From Actinoplanes lutulentus (GTDB taxonomy: Bacteria > Actinomycetota > Actinomycetes > Mycobacteriales > Micromonosporaceae): a stretch of 64,000 bases of DNA. Below the pieces are notes generated by a model, which did not search any database, had not been told where the DNA came from, and saw nothing but the letters and a program-made list of their open reading frames with translations. Shown piece by piece: positions 8,341 to 16,597 of the stretch. The position numbers and the translations under genes were made by a program. Each line of letters starts with the position of its first letter. Within the stretch, counting starts at the first letter, position 1. The DNA lies in assembly GCF_003259845.1 (NCBI RefSeq), contig NZ_QLMJ01000001.1, positions 248,001 to 312,000 of the forward strand, read 5' to 3'.

Positions 8341-9804
8341 GTGTCCATGACCGCGTCGCCCCTAGCCGTCGCAGCCGGTCTCGGCGACGTCCTGCAGCTC
8401 TTCCGGACCCAGCCGACCCTCACTCGCGCCGATGTCATGGCGCAGACCGGGCTGTCCCGATCGACCGTCAACCAGCGGCTCGACGCGCTGCTCGGCGCCG
8501 CCCTGGTGGTGCCGAGTGGTGAGGGCGCGCCCACCGGCGGCCGCCCGGCCAGCCGGTTCGCGTTCAACAGCGACCGCGGCGTGCTGCTGGTCGCGGACAT
8601 CGGGGCGAGCGGCATGCGGATCGCCCTGTGCAACCTGCGCGGCGAGGTACGCCACGAGCGCGAACAGGACATCGACGTCGCCGACGGCCCGTCACCGGTG
8701 CTCACCGCCGTGGACAGCGCGTTCCGGGCGCTGCTGGCGTCGGCGGGCTGCGACCCGGCCGACGTGCACGGCATCGGCATCGACGTGCCCGGCCCGGTCG
8801 ACTTCGACAGCGGCCAGGTGGTGAGCCCGCCGATAATGAGTGGCTGGGACCGATACGACATCCCGGCGTGGTTCACCGGCCGCTACGACTGCCCGGTCCT
8901 GGTCGACAAGGACGTCAACGCGATGGCCGTGGGCGAGCACCGCAGCGTCCACCCGCACGTGCGCCAGCTCCTGATGATCAAAGCAGGCACCGGCATCGGC
9001 GCCGGCATGATCATCGACGGCGGCGTCTACCGGGGCGCCGACGGCGCGGCCGGCGACATCGGCCACATCCAGCTCTCCGTGGTCCCAGATCGCCTTGCCG
9101 GGCCCGGGCCACTCGCAGGCTCCGGGCTTGCGGGCTCTGGGCTCGCAGGCCCCGGGCTCGCAGGCCCCGGGCTCGCAGGCCCCGGGCTCGCAGGCCCCGG
9201 GCTCGCAGGCCCCGGGCTCGCAGGCCCCGGGCTCGCAGGCCCCGGGCTCGCAGGCCCCGGGCTCGCAGGCCCCGGGCTCGCAGGCCCCGGGCTCGCAGGC
9301 TCCGGGCTTGCGGGCTCTGGGTTTGCGGGCTCCGGCACCCGGTCGGCCTTCGGCGGCGAGGGCGAGCCGGTCTGCCGCTGCGGCAACACGGGCTGCGTAG
9401 AGGCGTACGCCGGCGGCTGGGCCCTGGTCCGCGACCTGACCGAGGCGGGCCGCAACGTGCGTACCGTCTCCGACGCCGTCGCCCTGATCCGCACCGGCGA
9501 CGTGACAGCGGTCCGCCTGGCCCGCCGAGCGGGCCGCATCCTCGGCCACGCCATCGCCGACTCGGTGAGCCTGCTCAACCCGAGCGTCGTCGTGGTCGGC
9601 GGCCAGCTAGCCGAGATCGAGGAGCAGTTGTTCGCGGGCATCCGCGAGATGGTCTACCGCCGCTCCCTACCGCTGGCAACCCGAAAACTGACCATCGTCG
9701 CGACAACGCTGGGCCCCCGTTCAGGCCTGGTGGGCATGGCCCTGCTGCTGGCCGACAGCATCTTCGCACCCCCAAGGGTGGAGACCCTGATAGCCCGCCA
9801 ATAA
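8341..9804 (+). CDS. ROK-family transcriptional regulator with pentapeptide-repeat insertion
   Basis: ROK proteins are winged-helix repressors fused to a sugar-kinase-like sensor domain. The HTH covers about residues 10-70 (SRSTVNQRLDALLGAALV), the sensor starts at VLLVADIGASGMRIAL, and the zinc motif CRCGNTGCVEAYAGG lies near residue 345. Between the GHIQ segment and the zinc motif, normally a few residues apart, lies an insertion of roughly 80 residues of repeating LAGPG/LAGSG encoded by 15-base repeats. Apart from the insertion the protein has normal length (about 400). GTG at 8341 or ATG at 8347 could be the start. Divergent orientation suggests it senses the sugar brought in by the adjacent importer. 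Confidence 0.88.
   Translation: MSMTASPLAVAAGLGDVLQLFRTQPTLTRADVMAQTGLSRSTVNQRLDALLGAALVVPSGEGAPTGGRPASRFAFNSDRGVLLVADIGASGMRIALCNLRGEVRHEREQDIDVADGPSPVLTAVDSAFRALLASAGCDPADVHGIGIDVPGPVDFDSGQVVSPPIMSGWDRYDIPAWFTGRYDCPVLVDKDVNAMAVGEHRSVHPHVRQLLMIKAGTGIGAGMIIDGGVYRGADGAAGDIGHIQLSVVPDRLAGPGPLAGSGLAGSGLAGPGLAGPGLAGPGLAGPGLAGPGLAGPGLAGPGLAGPGLAGPGLAGPGLAGSGLAGSGFAGSGTRSAFGGEGEPVCRCGNTGCVEAYAGGWALVRDLTEAGRNVRTVSDAVALIRTGDVTAVRLARRAGRILGHAIADSVSLLNPSVVVVGGQLAEIEEQLFAGIREMVYRRSLPLATRKLTIVATTLGPRSGLVGMALLLADSIFAPPRVETLIARQ
9106..9330 (+). repeat. Coding 15-base minisatellite inside the ROK gene
   Basis: Fifteen consecutive 15-base units. The central ten (9151-9300) are identical copies of CCCGGGCTCGCAGGC; the flanking units are diverged in a mirrored way, with TCCGGGCTTGCGGGC at both 9121 and 9301. 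The unit length is a multiple of three, so copy-number change keeps the frame and adds or removes LAGPG. Ten perfect units indicate recent expansion. Confidence 0.95.
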
Positions 9805-10074
9805 CCCCCGGCACCCCCGCGCGCCGCCGCCCACGCACCCAACCCGCCGCCCGCACACTCACGCCGCCGCCCACCCCGCGCGCCCACGCCGCCGCACACC
9901 CCGCGCGCCCACGCCGCCGCACACACGTGCCCAGGCCAACGCCCGCGCGTGCCCACACCGCCGCCCGGGGGTGCCCACACCGCCGCTCGCATGCCTAGGG
10001 TGCCGCCCGCGCGTGCCCACACCGCCGCCCGCGCGTGCCCAGGCCACCGCCCGCGTGCCCAGGCGACCGCCCAC
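9805..10074. repeat. Degenerate GC-rich tandem repeat block
   Basis: Just after the ROK stop codon the sequence consists of imperfect units of about 22-24 bases around CCGCCCGCGCGTGCCCACAC. Several frames remain open through it on both strands, but none has a ribosome binding site or a protein-like composition. I see no gene here. Confidence 0.75.
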
Positions 10075-10121
10075 GTGCGTGTCGATTTCCGGTTCAATAC
10101 GCACCCGAACTCGACACGCAC
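10075..10121. repeat. Family A dispersed hairpin, copy 2
   Basis: Perfect 11-base arms GTGCGTGTCGA and TCGACACGCAC enclose a 25-base core. It is the best-paired outer stem of the family in this window. Confidence 0.85.
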
Positions 10122-10139
10122 CCCGTGGAGACGCCCGCT

Positions 10140-10180
10140 CGTGTCGGCTTCAGGCGCGGGCCGAACCGAAAATCGACACG
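10140..10180. repeat. Family A dispersed hairpin, copy 3 (diverged)
   Basis: CGTGTCGG and ATCGACACG form the arms and the core again contains CCGAACCGAAAA. It begins 19 bases after copy 2, so the two form a pair in direct orientation. Confidence 0.75.
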
Positions 10181-10354
10181 CACACAGGCCGCACCCTCCC
10201 AAGGCAGCGCCAGCCGTAGCGGAGACCCGTTATCCGTCGGTATTTCCGTGGCTGGCCTACGGCTCGCGGCGCCGAACCGTAGCGGGGGCACGCTATGGCC
10301 TGGGCTTTCGGTGTCTGAGCTACGGCTCGCGCGCCGGCCCGCCTTTCGGGACAA

Positions 10355-10898
10355 ATCTTGTGAGGTTTCGCCGCCCCGGCAACCACAACCTCACAAGATC
10401 GCGCGGAAAGCCGCCTGCCCGCCTGCCCGCCTGCCCGCCTGCCCGCCTGCCCGCCTGCCCGCCTGCGGATCTTGTGAGGTTTCGCCGTCCCGGCAACCAC
10501 AAGCTCACAAGATCCCGCGGAAGGCCGGCGGCACCACCTGCCCGCCTGCCTGCCCGACTGCCCGACTGCCCGGCGGCGGTTCTTGTGCGGTTTCGCCGCC
10601 CCGGCAACCACAAGCTCACAAGATCGCGCGGAAGGCCGACGGCACCACCTGCCCACCTGCCCACGTGCGAATCTTGTGCGGTTTCGCCGCAACGGCAACC
10701 ACAAGCTCACAAGATCGCGCGGAAGGCCGACGGCACCACCTGCCCACCTGCCCACGTGCGAATCTTGTGCGGTTTCGCCGCAACGGCAACCGCAACCTCA
10801 CTAGATCGCGCGGAAGGCCGGCGGCACCGCCTGGCTGGCTGGCTGGCTGGGGATCTTGTGCGGTTTCGCCGGGGCGGCAGCCACAAGCTCACAAGATC
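10355..10898. repeat. Family B hairpin array, six tandem copies
   Basis: Six inverted repeats of 44-47 bases start at 10355, 10468, 10580, 10671, 10762 and 10852. The arms are ATCTTGTGAGGTT / AACCTCACAAGAT or close variants, with a core of TTCGCCGNNNCGGCAACCAC type. They are separated by spacers rich in CCTGCCCGC or in GGAAGGCCGGCGGCACC. Copies 3 to 5 repeat with an exact 91-base period including the spacer, showing tandem duplication. There are no cas genes and the spacers are themselves repeats, so this is not a CRISPR array. Confidence 0.9.
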
Positions 10899-11213
10899 TG
10901 TGTGGAGAGGGCGGGCGGTGCGGTGCCCTGGGGGAGGCGGTGCGGTGTTTGTAGGGCGGGCGGGGCGGTGCGGTGCGGGAGGCGGTGCGGTGTTTGTAAG
11001 GCGGGCGGTGCTGGGTCTGCGGGAGGCTTGCGGTGTTTGTGCCGGTTCGTGTGGTGGGGGGTTGGTGCGGCGGGGAGTGATAGGAGGAGGGCGTGACCAT
11101 TTGCTCAGGTCGCTCGGTGCGGGGAGCGTAGCGAGCCCGCGCCGGGCCCTCGGCGGGAGCGGCGGTCTGTACCCACCGCCCCGCTGCGACCTGAAGTTGA
11201 TCTTGAGGGGTTT
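10899..11213. other. Non-coding G-rich tail of the repeat block
   Basis: From 10905 to about 11045 the top strand is strongly G-rich with imperfect repeats of GGCGGTGCGGTGTTTGTA (near 10933 and 10983) that could form G-quadruplexes on this strand. From 11100 to 11213 the sequence is ordinary GC-rich DNA ending in a T-run at 11211-11215 that abuts the pectate lyase stop codon. No gene is evident. Confidence 0.6.
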
Positions 11214-12584
11214 TTAGAGGCCTAGTTTTCCGGTTCCGGCGCCTGCGGTGACGATCGATTTCACCGCGCTGGCCGTGTCGAGGGTGTAGGAGTACGGGAT
11301 CGCGTTGACCGTGCCGTTCGTGGCCGGCGTGCCGGAGTTGACGAAGTGGTTGTTGCGCTGGACCAGGTTGCCGTTGGGGGATGTGCCCTGGGCGAGGGTC
11401 GTGGGGCGGGATACGTTTTCGAAGTAGTTGCCCTCGACCAGGACGCCGGCCTCGGTCGTGGAGGCCACGCCATAGCTGGTCACGCCGTCGTAGTAGTTGT
11501 TGTAGACGTGGACCGGGTTGCCGAAACGGACGCGCGGGTGGCGCTGGTTGGTGCCGTCGAACCAGTTGTGGTGGTAGGAGACGCGCAGCTTGCCGCGGTC
11601 GCCGGTGTTGTCGTCGGCCGAGCCGAGCAGCATGGTCTTGTCGTGGCTGCGGGTGATGTTCCAGGAGACGGTGACGTAATCCGAGGCGAGCCGGATGTCG
11701 ACCAGGCCGTCATACGCCGATGAGAACGTGTTGTGGTCCACCCAGACGTGGTGCGAGCCGTCCTGGATGTTGACGGCGTCGTCGCTGGAGCCGGTGAAGT
11801 TCAGGTTCTGGATGATGACGTTGCTGACGCCGGAGAGGGTGAGTCCACCGCCGCTGAGACCCGAGCTGGAGCCGACGCCCTGGATGGTCTTGTTCGAGGC
11901 CACCCGGTGCATGCCGGTCAGCGCGATCGTGCCGGAGATCTTGATGATGCGGGCATCGGTGGCCTGCAACGCGCTGTCCAGAGCGGAAGCGGTGGTCACG
12001 GTGGTGGTCGAGCCGCCCGCGCCGCCGGTGGTGCCGGCGCCCCAGCCGACCGCGCCGGACGCGGCCGCGCCGACCTGCGTGAACGCCCACTGCTTGTTCG
12101 AGTTCGCCGTGCAGGTCTCCTGGATGATCGCCGCGCCGGAAGCCGTTGACGCGTCCTTGTCGCTGACGCAGAGGCCGCTGTTCACGTTGATGATCTGGAA
12201 GGTGTTCGTGCCGCTGGCGGCCAGCCGGAACTGCTGATTGGTCTGTGAGGCCACGCAGCCCCACTGCTGCAACTGGACGCCGGAGCTGGTCGAACCGGCC
12301 GGGACGTCGATGCATTTGCCGCTGGAGATGTTCTGCAGCAGGTAGTTGGATCCGGCCGCGACGAGCTTGAACTGCTGCCATTTCGCGCCGTCGGTGCAAC
12401 CCCACTGCTGGAGCAGGGCGCCGTTGGCCGCCGAGGCGCCGGGTACGTCGATGCACTTGCCGCTCTTGGTGACCTTGAGCGTGTAGGTGGCGCCGGTGGC
12501 GGGGAGGACCGCGGCGTCCGAGGGCAGGATCGACCAGCCGATGAGGGCGAGCGGGACGATCAGGAGGAGCGCGAGCTTTCTCAC
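11214..12584 (-). CDS. Secreted pectate lyase (PL1) with N-terminal ricin-type CBM13
   Basis: Cleaves polygalacturonate by beta-elimination outside the cell. From a GTG start at 12584 (ribosome binding site AAGGAG just upstream) the 456-residue protein has a signal peptide (RKLALLLIVPLALIGW, cleavage near SDA-AV), a ricin B/CBM13 trefoil with three QQW/QQF repeats over about residues 30-170, and a PL1 beta-helix from about 185. Seen in the beta-helix are WVDHNTF with calcium-binding Asp residues, the YDGLVDI segment, and HHNWFDG followed by RHPRVRFG, which carries the catalytic arginine. It is transcribed divergently from a second pectate lyase, with an operator palindrome in between. The longer reading from 12647 would place 21 residues before the signal peptide and is unlikely. 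Confidence 0.9.
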   Translation of the reverse strand: MRKLALLLIVPLALIGWSILPSDAAVLPATGATYTLKVTKSGKCIDVPGASAANGALLQQWGCTDGAKWQQFKLVAAGSNYLLQNISSGKCIDVPAGSTSSGVQLQQWGCVASQTNQQFRLAASGTNTFQIINVNSGLCVSDKDASTASGAAIIQETCTANSNKQWAFTQVGAAASGAVGWGAGTTGGAGGSTTTVTTASALDSALQATDARIIKISGTIALTGMHRVASNKTIQGVGSSSGLSGGGLTLSGVSNVIIQNLNFTGSSDDAVNIQDGSHHVWVDHNTFSSAYDGLVDIRLASDYVTVSWNITRSHDKTMLLGSADDNTGDRGKLRVSYHHNWFDGTNQRHPRVRFGNPVHVYNNYYDGVTSYGVASTTEAGVLVEGNYFENVSRPTTLAQGTSPNGNLVQRNNHFVNSGTPATNGTVNAIPYSYTLDTASAVKSIVTAGAGTGKLGL

Positions 12585-12709
12585 GGGGGACTCCTTAATG
12601 AAGGGGATACCCGGTAGATGTGGGATCGCTCCCATCGACAACAACAAACCTGCAACTAATTTGGCCCGGATGTTTCTTGCTGGTTAATCGATGCGGCTCT
12701 ATCGTTCGT

Positions 12710-12727
12710 CAGGAAAGCGCTTTCCTG
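12710..12727. promoter_or_regulatory. LacI-type operator between divergent pectate lyase genes
   Basis: CAGGAAAGCGCTTTCCTG is a perfect 18-base palindrome with the AGCGCT centre common in LacI-family operators of actinomycetes. It lies 38 bases before the downstream lyase start and 126 bases before the divergent one, so one repressor could control both genes. Confidence 0.65.
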
Positions 12728-12764
12728 CACCTCGACGACATCCCCAAGCTTGAGTGAGGCATGC

Positions 12765-14324
12765 ATGAAACGAGCACTTGCGATCAGCATCGGCACGGGC
12801 CTGGTTGCCGCCGCCGCCCTGGCCCTCCCCCTGGCCCAGGCGAACGCGGCGGCCGTCGGGAGCGCCACCGGATTCGCTGCGGCGAACGGCGGCACCACCG
12901 GTGGCAATGGCGGAACGACCGTCCGGGCGACGACCGGCACCGCGATCCACACCGCCCTCTGCACCCGGGCCAGCGCCAGCACCCCGATCACCATCGAGGT
13001 CGAAGGCACCATCAACCACGGCAACACGGCGAAGGTGTCCGGCGACAGCTGCAACACGGCGGCCGGCGTGATCGAGCTCAAGGAGATCAGCAACGTCACG
13101 ATCATCGGGGTGGGCGGCGGGGCGATCTTCGACCAGCTCGGCATCCACATCCGGGACTCCAGCAACATCATCATCCAGAACGTGACGGTGCGGAACGTCA
13201 AGAAGTCCGGCTCCCCCACGTCCAACGGCGGCGACGCCATCGGCATGGAGAGCACGGTCCGTAACGTCTGGGTGGACCACGTCACCCTGGAGGCGTCGGG
13301 TGGCGAGTCGGAGGGTTACGACGGACTGTTCGACGTGAAGAACGACGTCGAGTACGTGACGCTGTCCTACGCCATCCTGCGCAACTCCGGCCGTGGCGGT
13401 CTGATCGGTTCGAGTGAGACCGACACCGGCAGCGGGAACATCACGTTCCACCACAACAAGTACGAGAACATCGACTCGCGTACGCCGTTGCTGCGGGGCG
13501 GGATCGCGCACATCTACAACAACCACTACGTCAGCCTGAACGAGTCCGGGATCAACTCGCGGGCCGGCGCGAAGGCCAAGGTGGACAACAACTACTTCGA
13601 GGACTCGAAGGACGTGCTCGGCACGTTCTACACCGACGCTGCGGGATATTGGCAGGTCAGCGGCAACATCTTCGACAACGTGACATGGTCGTCGCCTGGC
13701 ACGGACAACAACCCGGCCGGCCCGAACCCGGTGTCGAACACGACCGTGAGCGTGCCGTACTCGTACACGCTGGACAACGCCAGCTGTGTGCCGTCGATCG
13801 TGGCGCTGACGGCCGGCGCGAACAAGGGGATCAAGACGTCGACGGGGACGTGTTCGACGACGTCGCAGCCGTCGAGCAGCCCGACGACAAGCCCGTCGAC
13901 GAGCCCGTCGACGAGCGCTAGCCCCAGCCCTTCGACGAGCACGAGTCCGACGAGCCCGTCCGGCACCAACCTCAGCATCGGCGCCGGTTCGGACGGCTCC
14001 AGCAAGGCGAGCGGCACGAGTTACGGCAACGTCCGCGACGCCAACCTCGCCACGTACTGGTCGCCCAACGGCACCACCGGCGACATCTCGATCAAGTGGG
14101 ACGCTGCCAAGACGATCTCGCGCATCAACATCCGCGAGACCAGCGGCGGCGGCGCGATCGGCGCGTACCAGGTACTCAACGGCGCCACCGGCGCGGTCCT
14201 GACCAGCGGCTCCGGCTCCGGAGTCATCTCCTTCACCGCGACATCAACCACCAAGATCACGTTCAAAATCAACAGCGCCTCGGGTACGCCCAGAGTAGGC
14301 GAGTTCGAAACCTACGCCTCCTGA
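12765..14324 (+). CDS. Secreted pectate lyase (PL1) with C-terminal carbohydrate-binding domain
   Basis: A 519-residue extracellular lyase. The ATG at 12765 follows GAGTGAGG and begins a signal peptide (KRALAISIGTGLVAAAALA, cleavage after ANA). The PL1 beta-helix spans about residues 35-345 and contains NVWVDHVTLEA, the EGYDGLFDVK segment and HHNKYENIDSRTPLLRGG with the catalytic arginine region. A Ser/Thr/Pro linker of about 45 residues leads to a discoidin-like (F5/8-type) domain of about 115 residues (VRDANLATYWSPNG, KTISRINIRE), probably sugar binding. It differs from the divergent lyase in binding-module type and position. Co-regulation through the palindrome at 12710 is inferred. Confidence 0.9.
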   Translation: MKRALAISIGTGLVAAAALALPLAQANAAAVGSATGFAAANGGTTGGNGGTTVRATTGTAIHTALCTRASASTPITIEVEGTINHGNTAKVSGDSCNTAAGVIELKEISNVTIIGVGGGAIFDQLGIHIRDSSNIIIQNVTVRNVKKSGSPTSNGGDAIGMESTVRNVWVDHVTLEASGGESEGYDGLFDVKNDVEYVTLSYAILRNSGRGGLIGSSETDTGSGNITFHHNKYENIDSRTPLLRGGIAHIYNNHYVSLNESGINSRAGAKAKVDNNYFEDSKDVLGTFYTDAAGYWQVSGNIFDNVTWSSPGTDNNPAGPNPVSNTTVSVPYSYTLDNASCVPSIVALTAGANKGIKTSTGTCSTTSQPSSSPTTSPSTSPSTSASPSPSTSTSPTSPSGTNLSIGAGSDGSSKASGTSYGNVRDANLATYWSPNGTTGDISIKWDAAKTISRINIRETSGGGAIGAYQVLNGATGAVLTSGSGSGVISFTATSTTKITFKINSASGTPRVGEFETYAS

Positions 14325-14340
14325 CAGGTGTTGCCTCGTC

Positions 14341-14368
14341 GGCCCGCCCGGTCTCCACCGGACGGGCC
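14341..14368. terminator. Hairpin between convergent lyase and GH43 genes
   Basis: GGCCCGCCCGGT pairs with ACCGGACGGGCC around a CTCC loop, with one mismatch in a 12-base stem. It lies 17 bases after the lyase stop and 10 bases before the opposing GH43 stop, so it can terminate both transcripts. There is no T-run, as is usual in actinomycetes. Confidence 0.7.
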
Positions 14369-14377
14369 GGCGCCGCG

Positions 14378-15880
14378 TTACGCCACGATGTTCCACTGCT
14401 GGCAGGCGTTGCCGAGGGACGCCCACTGGCGGACTGCCACGCCGTCGCCGGTGCCGCAGTTCGTCACGTCGAGGACCAGGCCATTGCCCCGGTTGGCGAT
14501 CAGATAGCCCCCACTGATCGGCGTGAGGCTCCACTCCTGGCAGGCGTTGCCCAGCGACGCCCACAGGTCCACGGCCGTCCCGTTCGCCGCGCCGCAGTTC
14601 ACCGAGTCGAGGACCGTGCCGCTGTTGGCGTTGGTGATCCGGTAGTAGTTACTTGTCGTCTTCGTGAACGTCCACTGCTGGCAGGCGTTGCCGAGCGACG
14701 TCCACTGCTGGATCGCGGTCCCGTTGGCGGTGCCGCAGTTCTGCGCGTCGAGCACCTTGCCGCTGGCCTGGTTGACCAGGCGATAGCGGGTGCCGGAAAC
14801 CGGGAACGACACGCTGCCACCCGGATCACCGGCCGGAGCCGTCAGCGACGTGGAGAGTTTGTCCGGGGTGCCGAGGTTCGGCGTGCCGTCGGAGTTCCAG
14901 CTCACCTTCTTGATCCGGGTCGTGCGGGTGGCGCCGCAGCCCTGCGCGGTGGTCTCGTTCGCGTGGTACGCCATCCACGTCTCACTGCCGTCCGGCGAGG
15001 TGAAGAACGAGTGGTGGCCGGGGCCGTACACGCTGTTGGCGTCGCTGCGCTGGAACAGCGGGGTGCTCTTCTTCGTCCACGACGACGCGGCCAGCGGGTT
15101 GCTGCCGGTCAGGGTCAGCATGCCGATCTTGTAGTCGGGGGTGTTGCAGGAGCTGGCCGAGAACGTCAGGAACGTCTGCCCGTTGCGCTGCAGAATGTAC
15201 GGGCCCTCGTCGGTGTTGCCGCCGACCTTCTCCCAGTCGTACGTCGGGTAGGAGATCCGGGTTCCGTACGCGGAAACCGTCCACGGGTTGCTCATCGGCG
15301 CGATGAACAGGCTCTGCAGGTCGCCGACCCAGGACGAGTAGAGGAAGTAGTTCGTCCCGTTGATCGTCGCGACGCTGCCGTCGATCGCCCAGCCGTTGCC
15401 GGCCTGGACGTTGAGCTGACCCTTGAACGTGTACGGCCCCAGCGGGCTGGTGCCGGTGCTCTCCAGCACGAACGACCGCTGACCGTCACAGCAGGCGGTG
15501 GTTCCTGCCGAGTAGTAGAGGTACCAGCGGGTCCCGTTCGGGCCGGTCAGCTTGTGCATCGACGGCGCCCACACGTTGCAGCAGCTGGCGGCTGCCGTGC
15601 CGGTGTAGACGACGGTCTCGGTGGCGCCGGGCAGCGCCGCCACCGAGGTGGCCCGCTTGATCACAACCTGCGAGTTCCAGGTCGTGGCGGCCACGTAGTA
15701 GTAGCCGTTGTCGTACCCCATCCACGGGTCAGCGCCGTACGGCGCCTGCGCGACCGGGTTGGTGAACGCGACGGCCGCCTCGCTCTTGCGCGGCTGGAGG
15801 ACGACCGCGGTGAGGGCCGCGGCAATCATGAGGATGACGACGAGGCCCGCCCGGAGACGGCGGGGTATCGCAAGGGACAT
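14378..15880 (-). CDS. Secreted GH43 arabinofuranosidase-type enzyme with C-terminal ricin CBM13
   Basis: A 500-residue secreted glycosidase. The ATG at 15880 follows GGAAGGA and starts an N-terminal hydrophobic signal (LVVILMIAAALTAVVL). The five-bladed propeller of GH43 shows its three acidic residues: Asp50 in YGADPWM (base), Asp in AIDGSV (pKa modulator) and Glu in NTDEGPYI (acid). From about residue 365 three repeats of the type NCGTANGTAIQQW make up a CBM13 trefoil. Likely substrates are arabinan or arabinoxylan side chains, consistent with the neighbouring pectate lyases; arabinose side chains occur on pectin. A GH43 enzyme may equally be a xylosidase, so the substrate is inferred from context. 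Confidence 0.88.
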   Translation of the reverse strand: MSLAIPRRLRAGLVVILMIAAALTAVVLQPRKSEAAVAFTNPVAQAPYGADPWMGYDNGYYYVAATTWNSQVVIKRATSVAALPGATETVVYTGTAAASCCNVWAPSMHKLTGPNGTRWYLYYSAGTTACCDGQRSFVLESTGTSPLGPYTFKGQLNVQAGNGWAIDGSVATINGTNYFLYSSWVGDLQSLFIAPMSNPWTVSAYGTRISYPTYDWEKVGGNTDEGPYILQRNGQTFLTFSASSCNTPDYKIGMLTLTGSNPLAASSWTKKSTPLFQRSDANSVYGPGHHSFFTSPDGSETWMAYHANETTAQGCGATRTTRIKKVSWNSDGTPNLGTPDKLSTSLTAPAGDPGGSVSFPVSGTRYRLVNQASGKVLDAQNCGTANGTAIQQWTSLGNACQQWTFTKTTSNYYRITNANSGTVLDSVNCGAANGTAVDLWASLGNACQEWSLTPISGGYLIANRGNGLVLDVTNCGTGDGVAVRQWASLGNACQQWNIVA

Positions 15881-15970
15881 GGGGATGTTCCTTCCATGAG
15901 GACGGTTGCAACCCAAGTGGCTGGGAGGGCCGCGAAGGTTGCTCGTAACATCCCAGAAAAAATTGATAAA

Positions 15971-15984
15971 TGTTAGCGCTCTCC
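15971..15984. promoter_or_regulatory. LacI-type operator candidate upstream of GH43
   Basis: TGTTAGCGCTCTCC contains the AGCGCT centre and one good half-site (TGTTAGC), about 90 bases before the GH43 start. The other half is poorly conserved, so this is a weak or asymmetric site. Confidence 0.4.
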
Positions 15985-16033
15985 TGAGTCAGATCCCGCA
16001 ATTCGTGGCGATCCGTGTCAACGCGAACATTCG

Positions 16034-16597
16034 TCAGCGTCGACCCGGAACGAGCTCTCCCGGCACTGGGTCGCAGGCCGCCACCGGCCCGTTGGCCAGC
16101 CTGATCGCCGCGCGCTGGTCACCCTTCTTCATCTGTACGGTGTAGACGAAGGTCTGCCCCGGCCCGATGTACTCCGGGTGGACCTTGAAGTAGTGGTCCT
16201 CGCTCGCCAGCGGCGCCCAGTCGACCATGGCGAGCGGCATCTCCGCGGCCGGCACGAAGTCGGCGCGCGACTCCCGGCAGGTCATCCCGGCCGGTAGGTA
16301 ATCGACCGCGGCCGGAATGCCGAACGCCTCGATCCGTTTCTCCAGCCCCGCCGGGTCCCGGTAGTCGTAGACCGAGATGCGGATCGACCCGTCGGGCTCG
16401 CGGAACACCGCGAATGCCGGGGACGTGTTCACGCCGATCAGGATCGAGACGGTCGCGGCGACGACAGCTGCGACGGCCGCGGCGACCACCAGCCGGAGAC
16501 GCGACCTTTTTAGAGCAGCCGGAGCCGGAGCCGGACGGGACTCGACCACCTCCCGCAGTTCGGTGAGCAGACGGTCCTCGAAGTTACGCGTACCCAT
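16034..16597 (-). CDS. Membrane-anchored partner of ECF sigma factor (possible anti-sigma)
   Basis: A 187-residue protein with about 30 cytoplasmic residues (ENRNFEDRLL-type start with acidic, arginine-rich sequence), one transmembrane helix (LVVAAAVAAVVAATVSILIGV near 32-54) and an extracellular domain with two cysteines (TCRES and ACDP). It overlaps the sigma factor gene by 14 bases. This arrangement is typical for ECF sigma/anti-sigma pairs, but the short cytoplasmic part lacks an obvious zinc-binding HxxxCxxC anti-sigma motif, so the role is inferred from context only. Confidence 0.7.
   Translation of the reverse strand: MGTRNFEDRLLTELREVVESRPAPAPAALKRSRLRLVVAAAVAAVVAATVSILIGVNTSPAFAVFREPDGSIRISVYDYRDPAGLEKRIEAFGIPAAVDYLPAGMTCRESRADFVPAAEMPLAMVDWAPLASEDHYFKVHPEYIGPGQTFVYTVQMKKGDQRAAIRLANGPVAACDPVPGELVPGRR

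Noticed and set aside
10355-10898. Possible CRISPR array
   Set aside because: The repeats are long palindromes of 45 bases, the spacers are repeats of each other, and there are no cas genes in the window.
9949-11217. Open frames over the repeat block (up to 422 codons)
   Set aside because: They translate tandem hairpins and spacers into repetitive Pro/Ala/Arg sequence, without ribosome binding site or known domain.
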